Source of the DNA: CAUVKI01 sp963552605
Lineage (GTDB): Bacteria > Bacillota > Clostridia > Tissierellales > Peptoniphilaceae
Reading direction: 5' to 3'
Length of the DNA stretch: 14,224 nucleotides
Assembly: GCA_963552605.1 (NCBI GenBank)
Contig: CAUVKI010000046.1
Span: forward strand, 1 to 14,224
Position numbers and translations under genes: made by a program. Below the pieces are notes generated by a model, which saw only the letters and a list, made by a program, of their open reading frames with translations, had not been told where the DNA came from and ran no database searches. Shown here piece by piece: positions 6,982-14,224 of this stretch. Each line of letters starts with the position of its first letter. Position 1 is the stretch's first letter.

Positions 6982-7635
6982 ATCGGCATTTTTGCTTTTA
7001 TCGGAGCTATGACGGTGACGGCTGTCGTGTACATTTTATCTTTGAGAAAGCACCATTCCCAAGCGTCATTAATTCTCACCGGAGTGGCAATTTCTATGCT
7101 CTCATCAGCACTCACATCATTGATTATCGCCTTTGCACAAAATCGTGAGAAGGTTATGGGGATTACTTTTTGGATGATGGGCTCTTTGGGAAGTGTAAGA
7201 TGGGAGCATATACTGCCGCTCTTTATTGTGTATATCTTGGGGTTGGTTGTTTCCTATGTGCTGCGTGAACATTTAAATCTCCTATCTATGGGCGAAGATA
7301 CGGCGACTATCTTGGGCGTTGACATAAAAAACGTGGTTAGGATTTTATTTCTCACATCTTCCCTGCTTGTCGGAGTGTTTGTGTCCGTCAGCGGAAGTAT
7401 CGGGTTTGTAGGACTTATCATTCCGCATGTGGTCAGGAGAATTGTCGGAACCAACCACAGTAAGATGCTTCCTGCCTCGGCACTTCTCGGCTCTTTATTT
7501 TTGATTTGGGCTGATACATTTTCACGTACAATAGCGGCACCGCAGGAATTACCGATTGGCGTACTTACGGCACTTATCGGCGTACCCTTCTTCTTGTATA
7601 TTATGAACAGGAGCAGTAAGGGGGCGGGATCATGA
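6619..7635 (+). CDS. FecCD-family metal-chelate ABC permease
   Basis: A 338-residue polytopic permease of the FecCD/BtuC family, the usual length for the family. Hallmarks are RLPRILAAIAIGGGLALTGA near residue 60, NIMAEPYTLGIQSGAG, GFVGLIIPHVVRR (cytoplasmic coupling region) and the C-terminal ELPIGVLTALIGVPFF. Translation from 6619 is preferred: the ATG follows the fecB stop by one base (TAATATG), which indicates translational coupling, since no good ribosome binding site is visible. The in-frame ATG at 6565 lies inside fecB and would add a charged, non-membrane extension. With only one permease gene, the channel would be a homodimer. It overlaps the ATPase gene by four bases (ATGA). Its first 121 codons are repeated upstream. 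Confidence 0.9.
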   Translation: MNVNCKLLCAVLLFLIVFSIPLATFFGVAEFSFGDVLSVYRYQLLGGEALEHQTLQTIVWNLRLPRILAAIAIGGGLALTGAIIQAITGNIMAEPYTLGIQSGAGLFAAFSIAFLNFVGFKIGIFAFIGAMTVTAVVYILSLRKHHSQASLILTGVAISMLSSALTSLIIAFAQNREKVMGITFWMMGSLGSVRWEHILPLFIVYILGLVVSYVLREHLNLLSMGEDTATILGVDIKNVVRILFLTSSLLVGVFVSVSGSIGFVGLIIPHVVRRIVGTNHSKMLPASALLGSLFLIWADTFSRTIAAPQELPIGVLTALIGVPFFLYIMNRSSKGAGS

Positions 7636-8411
7636 GCCGTATAGATGTGCAAGGTCTTACTTACAGTATAGGGAAAAAAAATATTTTGAACGGAGTTGAT
7701 GTTTCTTTTCCCTCTCAATCTTTCACGGGCATTATCGGACCGAACGGCAGCGGTAAATCTACACTTCTGAAAAATATTTACAGGGTGCTTAAACCCACCG
7801 AGGGTTGCGTCTATTTGGACGGGCAACCGATTTTTGGTATGTCGTCCAAGTCGGTTGCCCGTCGTATGGCGGTTTTGCCCCAAGAAAACAACAGCGATTT
7901 TGATTATACCGTGGAAGATGTGGTGATGATGGGACGCTTTCCCTATCATAGTTTTTTTGATAAACGACAGCACTTAAACAGCGACCTTCAGATTATCGAA
8001 AAATATTTGAAGCTTTTGGGACTCCAAAATTACGGGAAGAGATTTTTCAAGACCCTATCCGGAGGAGAAAAACAAAGGGTGCTTGTCGCTCGGGCATTGG
8101 CTCAGGAAACAAACCTCCTTGTCTTGGACGAGGTGACCAATCATCTGGATATAGGTTATCAATATAAGATTTTAGAAGTGCTTTGCGGTATGGATTTAAC
8201 TATGATAGGTGCAATACATGACCTGAACTTGGCATTGAAATTTTGCGACCATGTGGTCCTTTTAAATGAGGGGCGTGTGATTTCGGAGGGTACGGCACGT
8301 GAAGTAATTCATGAGGAAATACTCAAGGATATTTTTCATATTCACGGTCAGGTGGTTGACTCAAGCGATGGAGCTTTCATTAAGTATACTCAATCTGCGT
8401 ATAAGGAGTGA
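7632..8411 (+). CDS. FecE-type ABC transporter ATP-binding protein
   Basis: A 259-residue ATPase powering uptake through the FecC-type permease. It has Walker A GPNGSGKST (36-44), a Q-loop LPQEN, signature LSGGEKQRV (about 141-149), Walker B LLVLDEVTNHLD (catalytic Glu present) and switch histidine in IHDLNLA. This is the pattern of the FecE/FhuC/BtuD importer group, not of exporters. Its ATG overlaps the permease stop (ATGA), and a G-rich Shine-Dalgarno-like run precedes it. The next gene follows after three bases. It completes a binding protein, permease and ATPase uptake system. Confidence 0.92.
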   Translation: MSRIDVQGLTYSIGKKNILNGVDVSFPSQSFTGIIGPNGSGKSTLLKNIYRVLKPTEGCVYLDGQPIFGMSSKSVARRMAVLPQENNSDFDYTVEDVVMMGRFPYHSFFDKRQHLNSDLQIIEKYLKLLGLQNYGKRFFKTLSGGEKQRVLVARALAQETNLLVLDEVTNHLDIGYQYKILEVLCGMDLTMIGAIHDLNLALKFCDHVVLLNEGRVISEGTAREVIHEEILKDIFHIHGQVVDSSDGAFIKYTQSAYKE

Positions 8412-8414
8412 ACT

Positions 8415-10175
8415 ATGTTTATAAATAAGGCGTTAATCAAGTTTATGAAAGGGTCTTTAGGAAATGTTGCAGTTGCCGTTTTAAGCGGTTTGTTAATGAT
8501 TTTGATCAGCTCCGCCATAGGGCTTTTGTCCGCCCTTTTGATAAGTTACCGGATAAGAAGTCAAGGCTTTAATTCGCAAATCCAATGGATTATTCTCGCC
8601 ATATTGTGTCTTATCGCAGTAGGTTTTATGCTTAGAAAAATGAGCTTTAAGGTCATAATGCGTGTATCCATCGGGATTAAAGACTATGTGCGCACTCAAG
8701 TGCTTCAGCAGCTCTTTCTTTTGGGACCTGCATATGTCAATTCGGAGCGAACGGGAAATCTTGCTTCCGTTCTTACGGCAAGGGTGGAGTCGCTGACTAT
8801 GTATTATACATCATACCTTCCCACGGCTATCAGTTCCGTTCTTAACGCTTTGCTGTTCATTATATTCCTATTCAAATTGGATATTGTGACAGGTGCTGCG
8901 GCATTGATTGCACTTGTGATGATGCTCATAATTCCGATGATGTTTTTCAAAATTATGAGGGAGAGGGGCGAAGACGAGCTTGCGTGGCATTCCCGTTATT
9001 ACAGCGAGTGTTTGGACGGTGTACAGGGAATGGTGACACTTAAGGCACTCAATGCGGATGAGGATTATTCGGATTTTATCAAGAAGCTCGGAGAACAAGT
9101 CCGTAAAGCTATTATGAACCATCTTAAGATTACGATGACGGAGGGTTGTTTCTTGGAGTTTTTCGCCCGAATAGGAACGGCATTGACCATTGTGATTTTG
9201 GCGTGGCGAACCACAAAGGGGAATTTCGACAGTCAATATCTGCTCTTTGCATATTTTGCCATAGGTGCGGCATTCGGACCTATGCTTCATTTAATCAACG
9301 CTTGGCATATCGGATTTGGAGGTGTTTCAGGTTCCTATTGGATAGACGATTTTTTGAGTAAACACCCTGATTATGTATTATCAAATGAGAGGATTCCCGA
9401 AAAACTTGTCGGTCGAAAGGAATTGGAAAAATATTTGGATGGAAAGATTGAAAGTGTGAAGTCGGCTGAACTTATTTTTAAAGATGTATCCTTTCGCTAT
9501 GCGGGTGAACCGAAAGATGCGCTCAAGCATATAAATCTATCGCTTAATCTCGGAAAGACCCTTGCCTTGGTCGGGTCATCGGGGGGAGGCAAATCTACGA
9601 TTGCGGGACTTGTTGCGGGATTTTACGAGCCTAGGGAAGGTACTGTCACCTTAAATCAATCGCAAGAATCAAGTACATTTTCAAATTGTATATCGGCGGT
9701 GTGGCAGGATCATCACCTTTTTTCCGGCACCATAGAAGACAATATACGCATTGGGAAATGGGATGCGGACGAAGAAGAAATTCATCTGGCTGCGAAAAAA
9801 GCGAGAATTTATGATTTTATTATGAGCCTTGCGGAAGGGTTTAACACTAAGACCCAAGAATTAGGGAGCTTGCTCTCTACGGGTGAGAGACAGAGAATTG
9901 CGATTGCCCGTGCTTTCCTCAAAGATGCGCCGCTTTTTATCTTTGATGAAGCCACCTCTTCTTTGGATCGGGAGAATGAACGGTATATACAGGAGATATT
10001 GGCGGAGATTAAGGCGGAAAAAGCTGTTTTAATTATTGCCCACAGACTTCAGACCATAGAAAATGCCGATGAAATTTGTTTCTTGAAGAACGGCGAGATT
10101 ATCGAGAGGGGAAGTCACAAGGAGCTGCTTCAAAAACCCTTATACGCCGAGTTTGTAAGGGGGATGATTAAATGA
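8415..10175 (+). CDS. ABC half-transporter (exporter fold), subunit 1
   Basis: A 586-residue protein with an N-terminal membrane domain (hydrophobic segments near 19-41, 55-72, 137-178 and 247-290) and a C-terminal nucleotide-binding domain. Walker A VGSSGGGKST lies near 384-393 and Walker B PLFIFDEATSSLD near 508, with catalytic Glu kept, and IAHRLQT supplies the switch His. The signature is STGERQR instead of SGGxxQR, so one of the two ATP sites of the dimer carries a changed signature. AAGGAG lies six bases before the ATG. The stop overlaps the next gene (ATGA), so the two subunits very probably form a heterodimer. No C39 peptidase domain is fused, so it does not cleave a leader as classic bacteriocin exporters do. 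It could export the mature peptide. Alternatively, like YbtP/YbtQ or IrtAB, an exporter fold may import a metal chelate. Confidence 0.85.
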   Translation: MFINKALIKFMKGSLGNVAVAVLSGLLMILISSAIGLLSALLISYRIRSQGFNSQIQWIILAILCLIAVGFMLRKMSFKVIMRVSIGIKDYVRTQVLQQLFLLGPAYVNSERTGNLASVLTARVESLTMYYTSYLPTAISSVLNALLFIIFLFKLDIVTGAAALIALVMMLIIPMMFFKIMRERGEDELAWHSRYYSECLDGVQGMVTLKALNADEDYSDFIKKLGEQVRKAIMNHLKITMTEGCFLEFFARIGTALTIVILAWRTTKGNFDSQYLLFAYFAIGAAFGPMLHLINAWHIGFGGVSGSYWIDDFLSKHPDYVLSNERIPEKLVGRKELEKYLDGKIESVKSAELIFKDVSFRYAGEPKDALKHINLSLNLGKTLALVGSSGGGKSTIAGLVAGFYEPREGTVTLNQSQESSTFSNCISAVWQDHHLFSGTIEDNIRIGKWDADEEEIHLAAKKARIYDFIMSLAEGFNTKTQELGSLLSTGERQRIAIARAFLKDAPLFIFDEATSSLDRENERYIQEILAEIKAEKAVLIIAHRLQTIENADEICFLKNGEIIERGSHKELLQKPLYAEFVRGMIK

Positions 10176-11905
10176 AACGGATAAAATATGTGTTCCTCTT
10201 ATCCGAATACCTAAAGGGATACCGTATTCAGATGTTTCTTGCCTTAATCATACATTTTTTATATAAGGCGCTTCCGATTGCATTGGGACTTACAACATCA
10301 TATGTATTCTCTCAAGCTCTGCTTGGGCATTTAACGGATACGGCAGAGCCTATTTTGATTGTTTTAGGTATGGTTGTAGGTATGGCAGTGCTTAATTATT
10401 TGGATATTCTGATTTCTCACGATGTTGCATATCGCATTTTAACCCATCTTAGAAATTTATCCTACGAAAAACTTACGGAAATTGCGCCTGCGGGACTTGA
10501 AAGCAAGTCCTCCGGCAATATCATATCCGTTATTTTGGAGGATATCGAAATCTTGGAGTGGTTTTATGCACATGTGACGGTGCAGATTTTTGTGGCGGTC
10601 GTATTGCCGATTATGTCGCTGGTTTTATTGGCACAATTTTCTATTTGGATTGCGGTGCTGCTCTTGGTCTTTATAGCTGTTATGATTGCCATTCCGATTT
10701 TTTACAGCCAAAAATCAAATGAACAGGGTCAGGCAGTCAGAAAGGAATACGGTAAACTAAGCTCCGTCGTCATTGACGGCATACAGGGACTTAAGGACAT
10801 AATCTCATTTCAATGGCAAGGAGTATATACTAAAAAATTATTTGAAAAAAACGATGCATTTAACCAAGCCAATCATAATTATCATGAGCGTATGACCGAG
10901 GAAAATCGTTTGGTAGGTTTAGTGATGGGGATTTCTTCCCTTTGTGCGACAATACTAATCCTCCATTTTTATAAGGAAGGAAAATATGGAGCGGAATGGA
11001 TTTTGCCTTTAATCTCTTGTGCTGCTTTGATCTACGGTCCGCTTCAGGAAACTCTTTCTATGAGCTCCAATTACGGAGTTATCTTTGCAGCTTCCGAGCG
11101 TGTGTTTAGATTTTTGCACGAAGAACCGGTAGTTTCAGACGACGGTAAGGTTGAAACATTTTCCGATGGGCAAAAGGGAATTGTTTTTGATGATGTTTCG
11201 TTTTCGTTCAAAGACGATGAAGGCAATCGGAATAATATTTTGAAAGGATTGAGCTTTCAGGTCAATCAGGACGAAACAGTGGTCTTGGTGGGAAAATCGG
11301 GCTGTGGAAAATCGACATCTATTAAGCTTTTGCAAAGATTTTGGGATATTGATTCAGGCACGATTTCCATTTACGGTACGGATATTCGGGAAATCCCTCT
11401 GAAGAGGTTAAGAGATGAAATGATTGTGGTGCCTCAGGAAACTTATCTCTTTAATCAAACTGTGGAAGAGAATTTGAGATTTGCCAATCGTAATGCGACC
11501 ACAAAAGAGATTGAGGCTGCATTAAAAAAAGCTAACGCCTATGATTTTGTGATGAATTTAAAAGACGGGCTTAAGACAAAGGTGGGAGAAAGAGGGTTAA
11601 GGCTTTCCGGAGGGGAAAAACAGCGATTGTCGATTGCAAGGGGTTTCCTAAGACCCGGAAAGATCTTATTATTAGATGAAATCACCGCCAACTTGGACGG
11701 AGTTAATGAGCAGCTTGTCAATGAAGCACTCACCGAGTTAAAAAAAGGCAAATACACTTTGATGATTGCTCACCGTCTCTCTACCATAAAGCAGGCGGAC
11801 AGAGTGGTGTTCATTCAGGACGGAAAAGTTTTAGACAGCGGAACTTTTGAGGAGCTGATTGAAAGAAATAGCGATTTCAGCACTACGGTCGGTTTGTCCG
11901 ATTGA
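10172..11905 (+). CDS. ABC half-transporter (exporter fold), subunit 2
   Basis: A 577-residue partner of the preceding half-transporter: a six-helix membrane domain over about residues 1-300 and a nucleotide-binding domain after about 335. Walker A VGKSGCGKST lies near 371-380, a Q-loop VVPQETYLF follows, the signature LSGGEKQRLSIARGF lies near 478 and is fully canonical, Walker B is ILLLDEITANLD near 498, and IAHRLSTI carries the switch His. Its ATG overlaps the stop of subunit 1, and it is the last gene of the operon. The pair resembles the CydDC/IrtAB/YbtPQ group of heterodimeric transporters. Substrate and direction cannot be read from sequence. Co-transcription with a FecB/C/E importer and a YcaO enzyme favours the modified peptide or its metal complex. 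Confidence 0.85.
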   Translation: MKRIKYVFLLSEYLKGYRIQMFLALIIHFLYKALPIALGLTTSYVFSQALLGHLTDTAEPILIVLGMVVGMAVLNYLDILISHDVAYRILTHLRNLSYEKLTEIAPAGLESKSSGNIISVILEDIEILEWFYAHVTVQIFVAVVLPIMSLVLLAQFSIWIAVLLLVFIAVMIAIPIFYSQKSNEQGQAVRKEYGKLSSVVIDGIQGLKDIISFQWQGVYTKKLFEKNDAFNQANHNYHERMTEENRLVGLVMGISSLCATILILHFYKEGKYGAEWILPLISCAALIYGPLQETLSMSSNYGVIFAASERVFRFLHEEPVVSDDGKVETFSDGQKGIVFDDVSFSFKDDEGNRNNILKGLSFQVNQDETVVLVGKSGCGKSTSIKLLQRFWDIDSGTISIYGTDIREIPLKRLRDEMIVVPQETYLFNQTVEENLRFANRNATTKEIEAALKKANAYDFVMNLKDGLKTKVGERGLRLSGGEKQRLSIARGFLRPGKILLLDEITANLDGVNEQLVNEALTELKKGKYTLMIAHRLSTIKQADRVVFIQDGKVLDSGTFEELIERNSDFSTTVGLSD

Positions 11906-11909
11906 AAAA

Positions 11910-11952
11910 ACAAAAAAGAGCCGTCGCATTTAGTGCGACGGCTCTTTTTTGT
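11910..11952. terminator. Bidirectional Rho-independent terminator
   Basis: A long perfect stem (AAAAAAGAGCCGTCGCA at 11912-11928 with TGCGACGGCTCTTTTTT at 11934-11950, extendable by AC/GT) encloses loop TTTAG. The A-run on one side and T-run on the other make it active on both strands. It ends the plus-strand operon immediately after its last stop. It also ends the convergent chemoreceptor gene, whose stop is at 11969. Confidence 0.93.
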
Positions 11953-11968
11953 TTAATCCAATTTCTTA

Positions 11969-14086
11969 TCACAGTCTGAATTTTGCAACTTCCTCTTGCA
12001 TTTCCGTTGCTATATGGGCGAGATTTTCACTTGCGTCTGAAATGTCGTTAATCGACTGCACTTGAGTATCGACCGATGCACTTGCTTCCTCGGTGGTTGC
12101 GGCATTTTCCTGTGCAATCGCCGAAAGATTTTGCACCACCGATACAATCTGATTATTACTCTCTATTATTCCTTGAGATTTTTCGTGAAGTGCATCAACC
12201 ATTGTCTTGCTGGTGTCCACATTCTGAGCAATGTCATCAAACTTATTTTCAGTGTCCTTCATTTTCTGCATCTGTAAAGATACGACTTCATGCACTTCCG
12301 ACATCGTAATCACAGTGCTTTGAGTTTTCTCCTTAAGTCCTTCTATTACCTTTCTGATTTCTCCCGTAAAGCCTGCGGACTCTTCCGCAAGTTTTCTTAT
12401 TTCTTCAGCTACCACCGCAAAGCCTCTTCCCGCTTCCCCGGCTCTCGCTGCTTCGATTGCGGCATTGAGTGCCAAAAGATTGGTCTGATCGGAAATAGAT
12501 TGTATCATCTCCGAAGCCTTTGCTATATCCTCTGCGCTCTTGTTGGTAGCTGCAATTGATTCCGTAACCTTTGAAGCTGCCTCTGCCGATCTGTTAGTTG
12601 CGTCAATCAATTCGTTAAGAGAAACCAAACCGTCGTTCTTCAGCTCTTCAATGGTGTTTACGGCATTTATAAGTTGCTCAAGCTCCTGAACCATATCGCT
12701 CACCGCCGCATTCACATGATCTATGCTCTCCGCAGCCATCTGAGTGTCTTGGGCTTGGTTCGTCGCACCCTCCGCAATATTATTTACCGCCGACGCCACT
12801 TCAACGGATGACTCGGAAGTGGATTGAGCCGTCGCTGTAAGCTCCTCTGCAGTAGCTGCGGTATTTTGGGAGTGATTTGTGATATTGGTGATAATTTCGA
12901 CTATATTATCTTTCATCTGAGCATTGGATCTAATCAACGCTCCAATTTCATCATTGTTATCTTTATACTTGCTTGCCTCAGCCACCAAGTCATCAAGATT
13001 GAGATCGTAATTTGCAATTCTTTCCACGGCAACGCTTAAAATGGAAAGGGGTTTGGTGATTTTTCTCTTTGTCAAAATCATAATCGCCGTCGCAATCAAT
13101 ATAACGGCAATAGCACTCAAAATAATATTTCTTAACACTCCGCTCCTTGCACTTTTGGTCATATAGTTATATTCAATGCAGGAGCCGAATGCCCACTTAA
13201 TGTCGGTATTTGTATTAACGGGAACATATATAATCTGCGATTTTTTTTCGGTTATTGGAGACTTCGCAATCATTTCATCATACTCACCGGAGCTTATTTT
13301 TTGAAGGCTTCTCTTTACCTCAGGAGATTTTTCCAAGATATTTGAAAGGATAAGATCGGGTTTTACCGAGTGGGCAACTACGGTACCCTTCTCGGAATAA
13401 AGCACCATATAATCTTTGGCATCATTAAATTCTTCAGACAAAGCGGACTGCACATCACCCACATTCAAATCGGATGTTGAAACTCCCACAATTTTTCCCG
13501 AAGAATCCCTTACCGGAGCGGAATAGGTTATAAGCAATTTTCCATTGTTATCACGGTAGGGTTCCGAAAGATATACCTTTCCGGATTTCATAGTCTCTTT
13601 ATACCATTCTTTTTCCGCATATCCCGGAAAATTGGATATCTTTCCGTCATTAGTTGAGTAAATGCAGAACCTTCCGTCAGGGTTATCCTTTCGTTTGTTT
13701 AAGCTGTCTTTGCCGTCAAAAGCATTCGGCTCAAAGAAAATCCCCGCTCCTTCAATAAGTAAATTTTGATCCTCCACTTCGGAAACTGCTTTTGAAACCA
13801 TCTCCCTATCCCTCATCTCCTTGGGAACATATGCGATTATGCTCTGAGCAAAAGCTGCTATGTCCATTGTAGCGGTATAGGTCGCATTAAGCCTTTTTTC
13901 CATTCTTTGCCCGAATTTCTTTGCAGTCTCAAGTTTCAGCTGATTTGCCTCATCCACAGCCACTCTATAACTCTGAGAAGCATCAAGCACGGTCTTTATC
14001 CCCATCACCACAACCAGCAAAGCGATAATGGTCACGGCAAGCACCTTTCCTATTGAGCCTCTTCGACCGTCATTTTTTTCTCCCAA
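11969..14086 (-). CDS. Methyl-accepting chemotaxis protein with dCache-type sensor
   Basis: A 705-residue membrane chemoreceptor. It has a transmembrane helix at about 15-33 and a large extracellular sensor at about 35-310 whose second half (GKLLITYSAPVRDSSGKIVGVSTSDL) is typical of double-Cache domains. A second helix lies at about 315-337, a HAMP domain at about 338-390, and a long coiled-coil signalling domain at about 400-700. The signalling tip LLALNAAIEAARAGEAGRGFAVVAEEIRKLAEES is essentially invariant for CheA/CheW coupling (around 540-570). No CheR-docking pentapeptide is seen at the C-terminus. The start codon is TTG, supported by AAGGGAG about eight bases upstream; the next in-frame Met lies inside the first membrane helix. 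The ligand is unknown. It is convergent with the RiPP operon and separately promoted, so a functional link is not shown. Confidence 0.93.
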   Translation of the reverse strand: MGEKNDGRRGSIGKVLAVTIIALLVVVMGIKTVLDASQSYRVAVDEANQLKLETAKKFGQRMEKRLNATYTATMDIAAFAQSIIAYVPKEMRDREMVSKAVSEVEDQNLLIEGAGIFFEPNAFDGKDSLNKRKDNPDGRFCIYSTNDGKISNFPGYAEKEWYKETMKSGKVYLSEPYRDNNGKLLITYSAPVRDSSGKIVGVSTSDLNVGDVQSALSEEFNDAKDYMVLYSEKGTVVAHSVKPDLILSNILEKSPEVKRSLQKISSGEYDEMIAKSPITEKKSQIIYVPVNTNTDIKWAFGSCIEYNYMTKSARSGVLRNIILSAIAVILIATAIMILTKRKITKPLSILSVAVERIANYDLNLDDLVAEASKYKDNNDEIGALIRSNAQMKDNIVEIITNITNHSQNTAATAEELTATAQSTSESSVEVASAVNNIAEGATNQAQDTQMAAESIDHVNAAVSDMVQELEQLINAVNTIEELKNDGLVSLNELIDATNRSAEAASKVTESIAATNKSAEDIAKASEMIQSISDQTNLLALNAAIEAARAGEAGRGFAVVAEEIRKLAEESAGFTGEIRKVIEGLKEKTQSTVITMSEVHEVVSLQMQKMKDTENKFDDIAQNVDTSKTMVDALHEKSQGIIESNNQIVSVVQNLSAIAQENAATTEEASASVDTQVQSINDISDASENLAHIATEMQEEVAKFRL

Positions 14087-14123
14087 TTTTTTCGTCTCCC
14101 TTCAAAATAAAATTTCCACGCTG

Positions 14124-14152
14124 ATTATATCAGTCATAATATTTAAAAGCAA
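14124..14152 (-). promoter_or_regulatory. Sigma-A type promoter of the chemoreceptor gene
   Basis: Read on the minus strand, TTGCTT (14147-14152) and a perfect TATAAT (14124-14129) are separated by 17 bp, about 38 bases upstream of the TTG start. No sigma-28 type motility promoter is obvious, so the gene is probably expressed by the housekeeping sigma factor. Confidence 0.7.
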
Positions 14153-14224
14153 GTTTTATACCGGAAAAGTCAAAGGATTCCCGATGGGATTTGACATGAC
14201 GAAGATACAAGCGACATTTGAGGG

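Noticed and set aside
7254..7973. A 239-codon minus-strand frame over fecC and fecE
   Set aside because: It spans two overlapping, clearly conserved transporter genes on the other strand and shows no domain.
1..14224. CRISPR array, tRNA or rRNA genes
   Set aside because: No short regularly spaced repeats, tRNA-like cloverleaf or rRNA sequence was recognised in the window.

Overview
The window looks like chromosome of a low-GC Gram-positive bacterium of the Clostridia type (Bacillota). The support is strong AAGGAGG-type ribosome binding sites, sigma-A style promoters, a lipobox-bearing binding protein with no outer-membrane receptor nearby, and a full-length chemoreceptor that suggests a motile cell. 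I do not try to name a genus.

Layout, left to right. (1) 1-2187: a two-gene RloA/RloB (AbiL-like) putative phage-defence operon, with its own promoter (116-143) and a strong terminator (2151-2185). (2) 2188-2786: a pseudogene stretch holding the 3' end of a fecB-type gene and the 5' end of a fecC-type gene. It is an almost exact 599-bp direct repeat of 6383-6981. (3) 2831-11905: an apparent single operon. A strong promoter (2831-2859) is followed by a 31-codon gene (2937-3032) whose product ends in CCIECIYE and looks like a RiPP precursor. A 10-bp GC-rich hairpin (3113-3139) separates it from a 741-residue fused E1-like/YcaO cyclodehydratase. Next come a FecB-type lipoprotein, FecC-type permease and FecE-type ATPase, and then two exporter-fold ABC half-transporters. 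(4) 11910-11952: a long bidirectional terminator. (5) 11969-14086, minus strand: a dCache-type methyl-accepting chemotaxis protein with its own promoter.

How the genes may work together: the YcaO enzyme would cyclise cysteines of the small peptide to thiazolines. The peptide product would be exported (or imported) by the paired ABC half-transporters, and its metal-loaded or free form recaptured by FecB/FecC/FecE. A ribosomally made, thiazoline-bearing metallophore with a dedicated uptake system is therefore the main hypothesis for this window. The precursor, the YcaO chemistry and the transporter classes are read from sequence and family knowledge. The metallophore role is inference.

The direct repeat indicates that a unit running from just before the precursor promoter to the first third of fecC (2787-6981, 4195 bp) was once tandemly duplicated. 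Most of the upstream copy has been replaced by the defence module. Recombination between the repeats would delete precursor, ycaO and most of fecB in one step.
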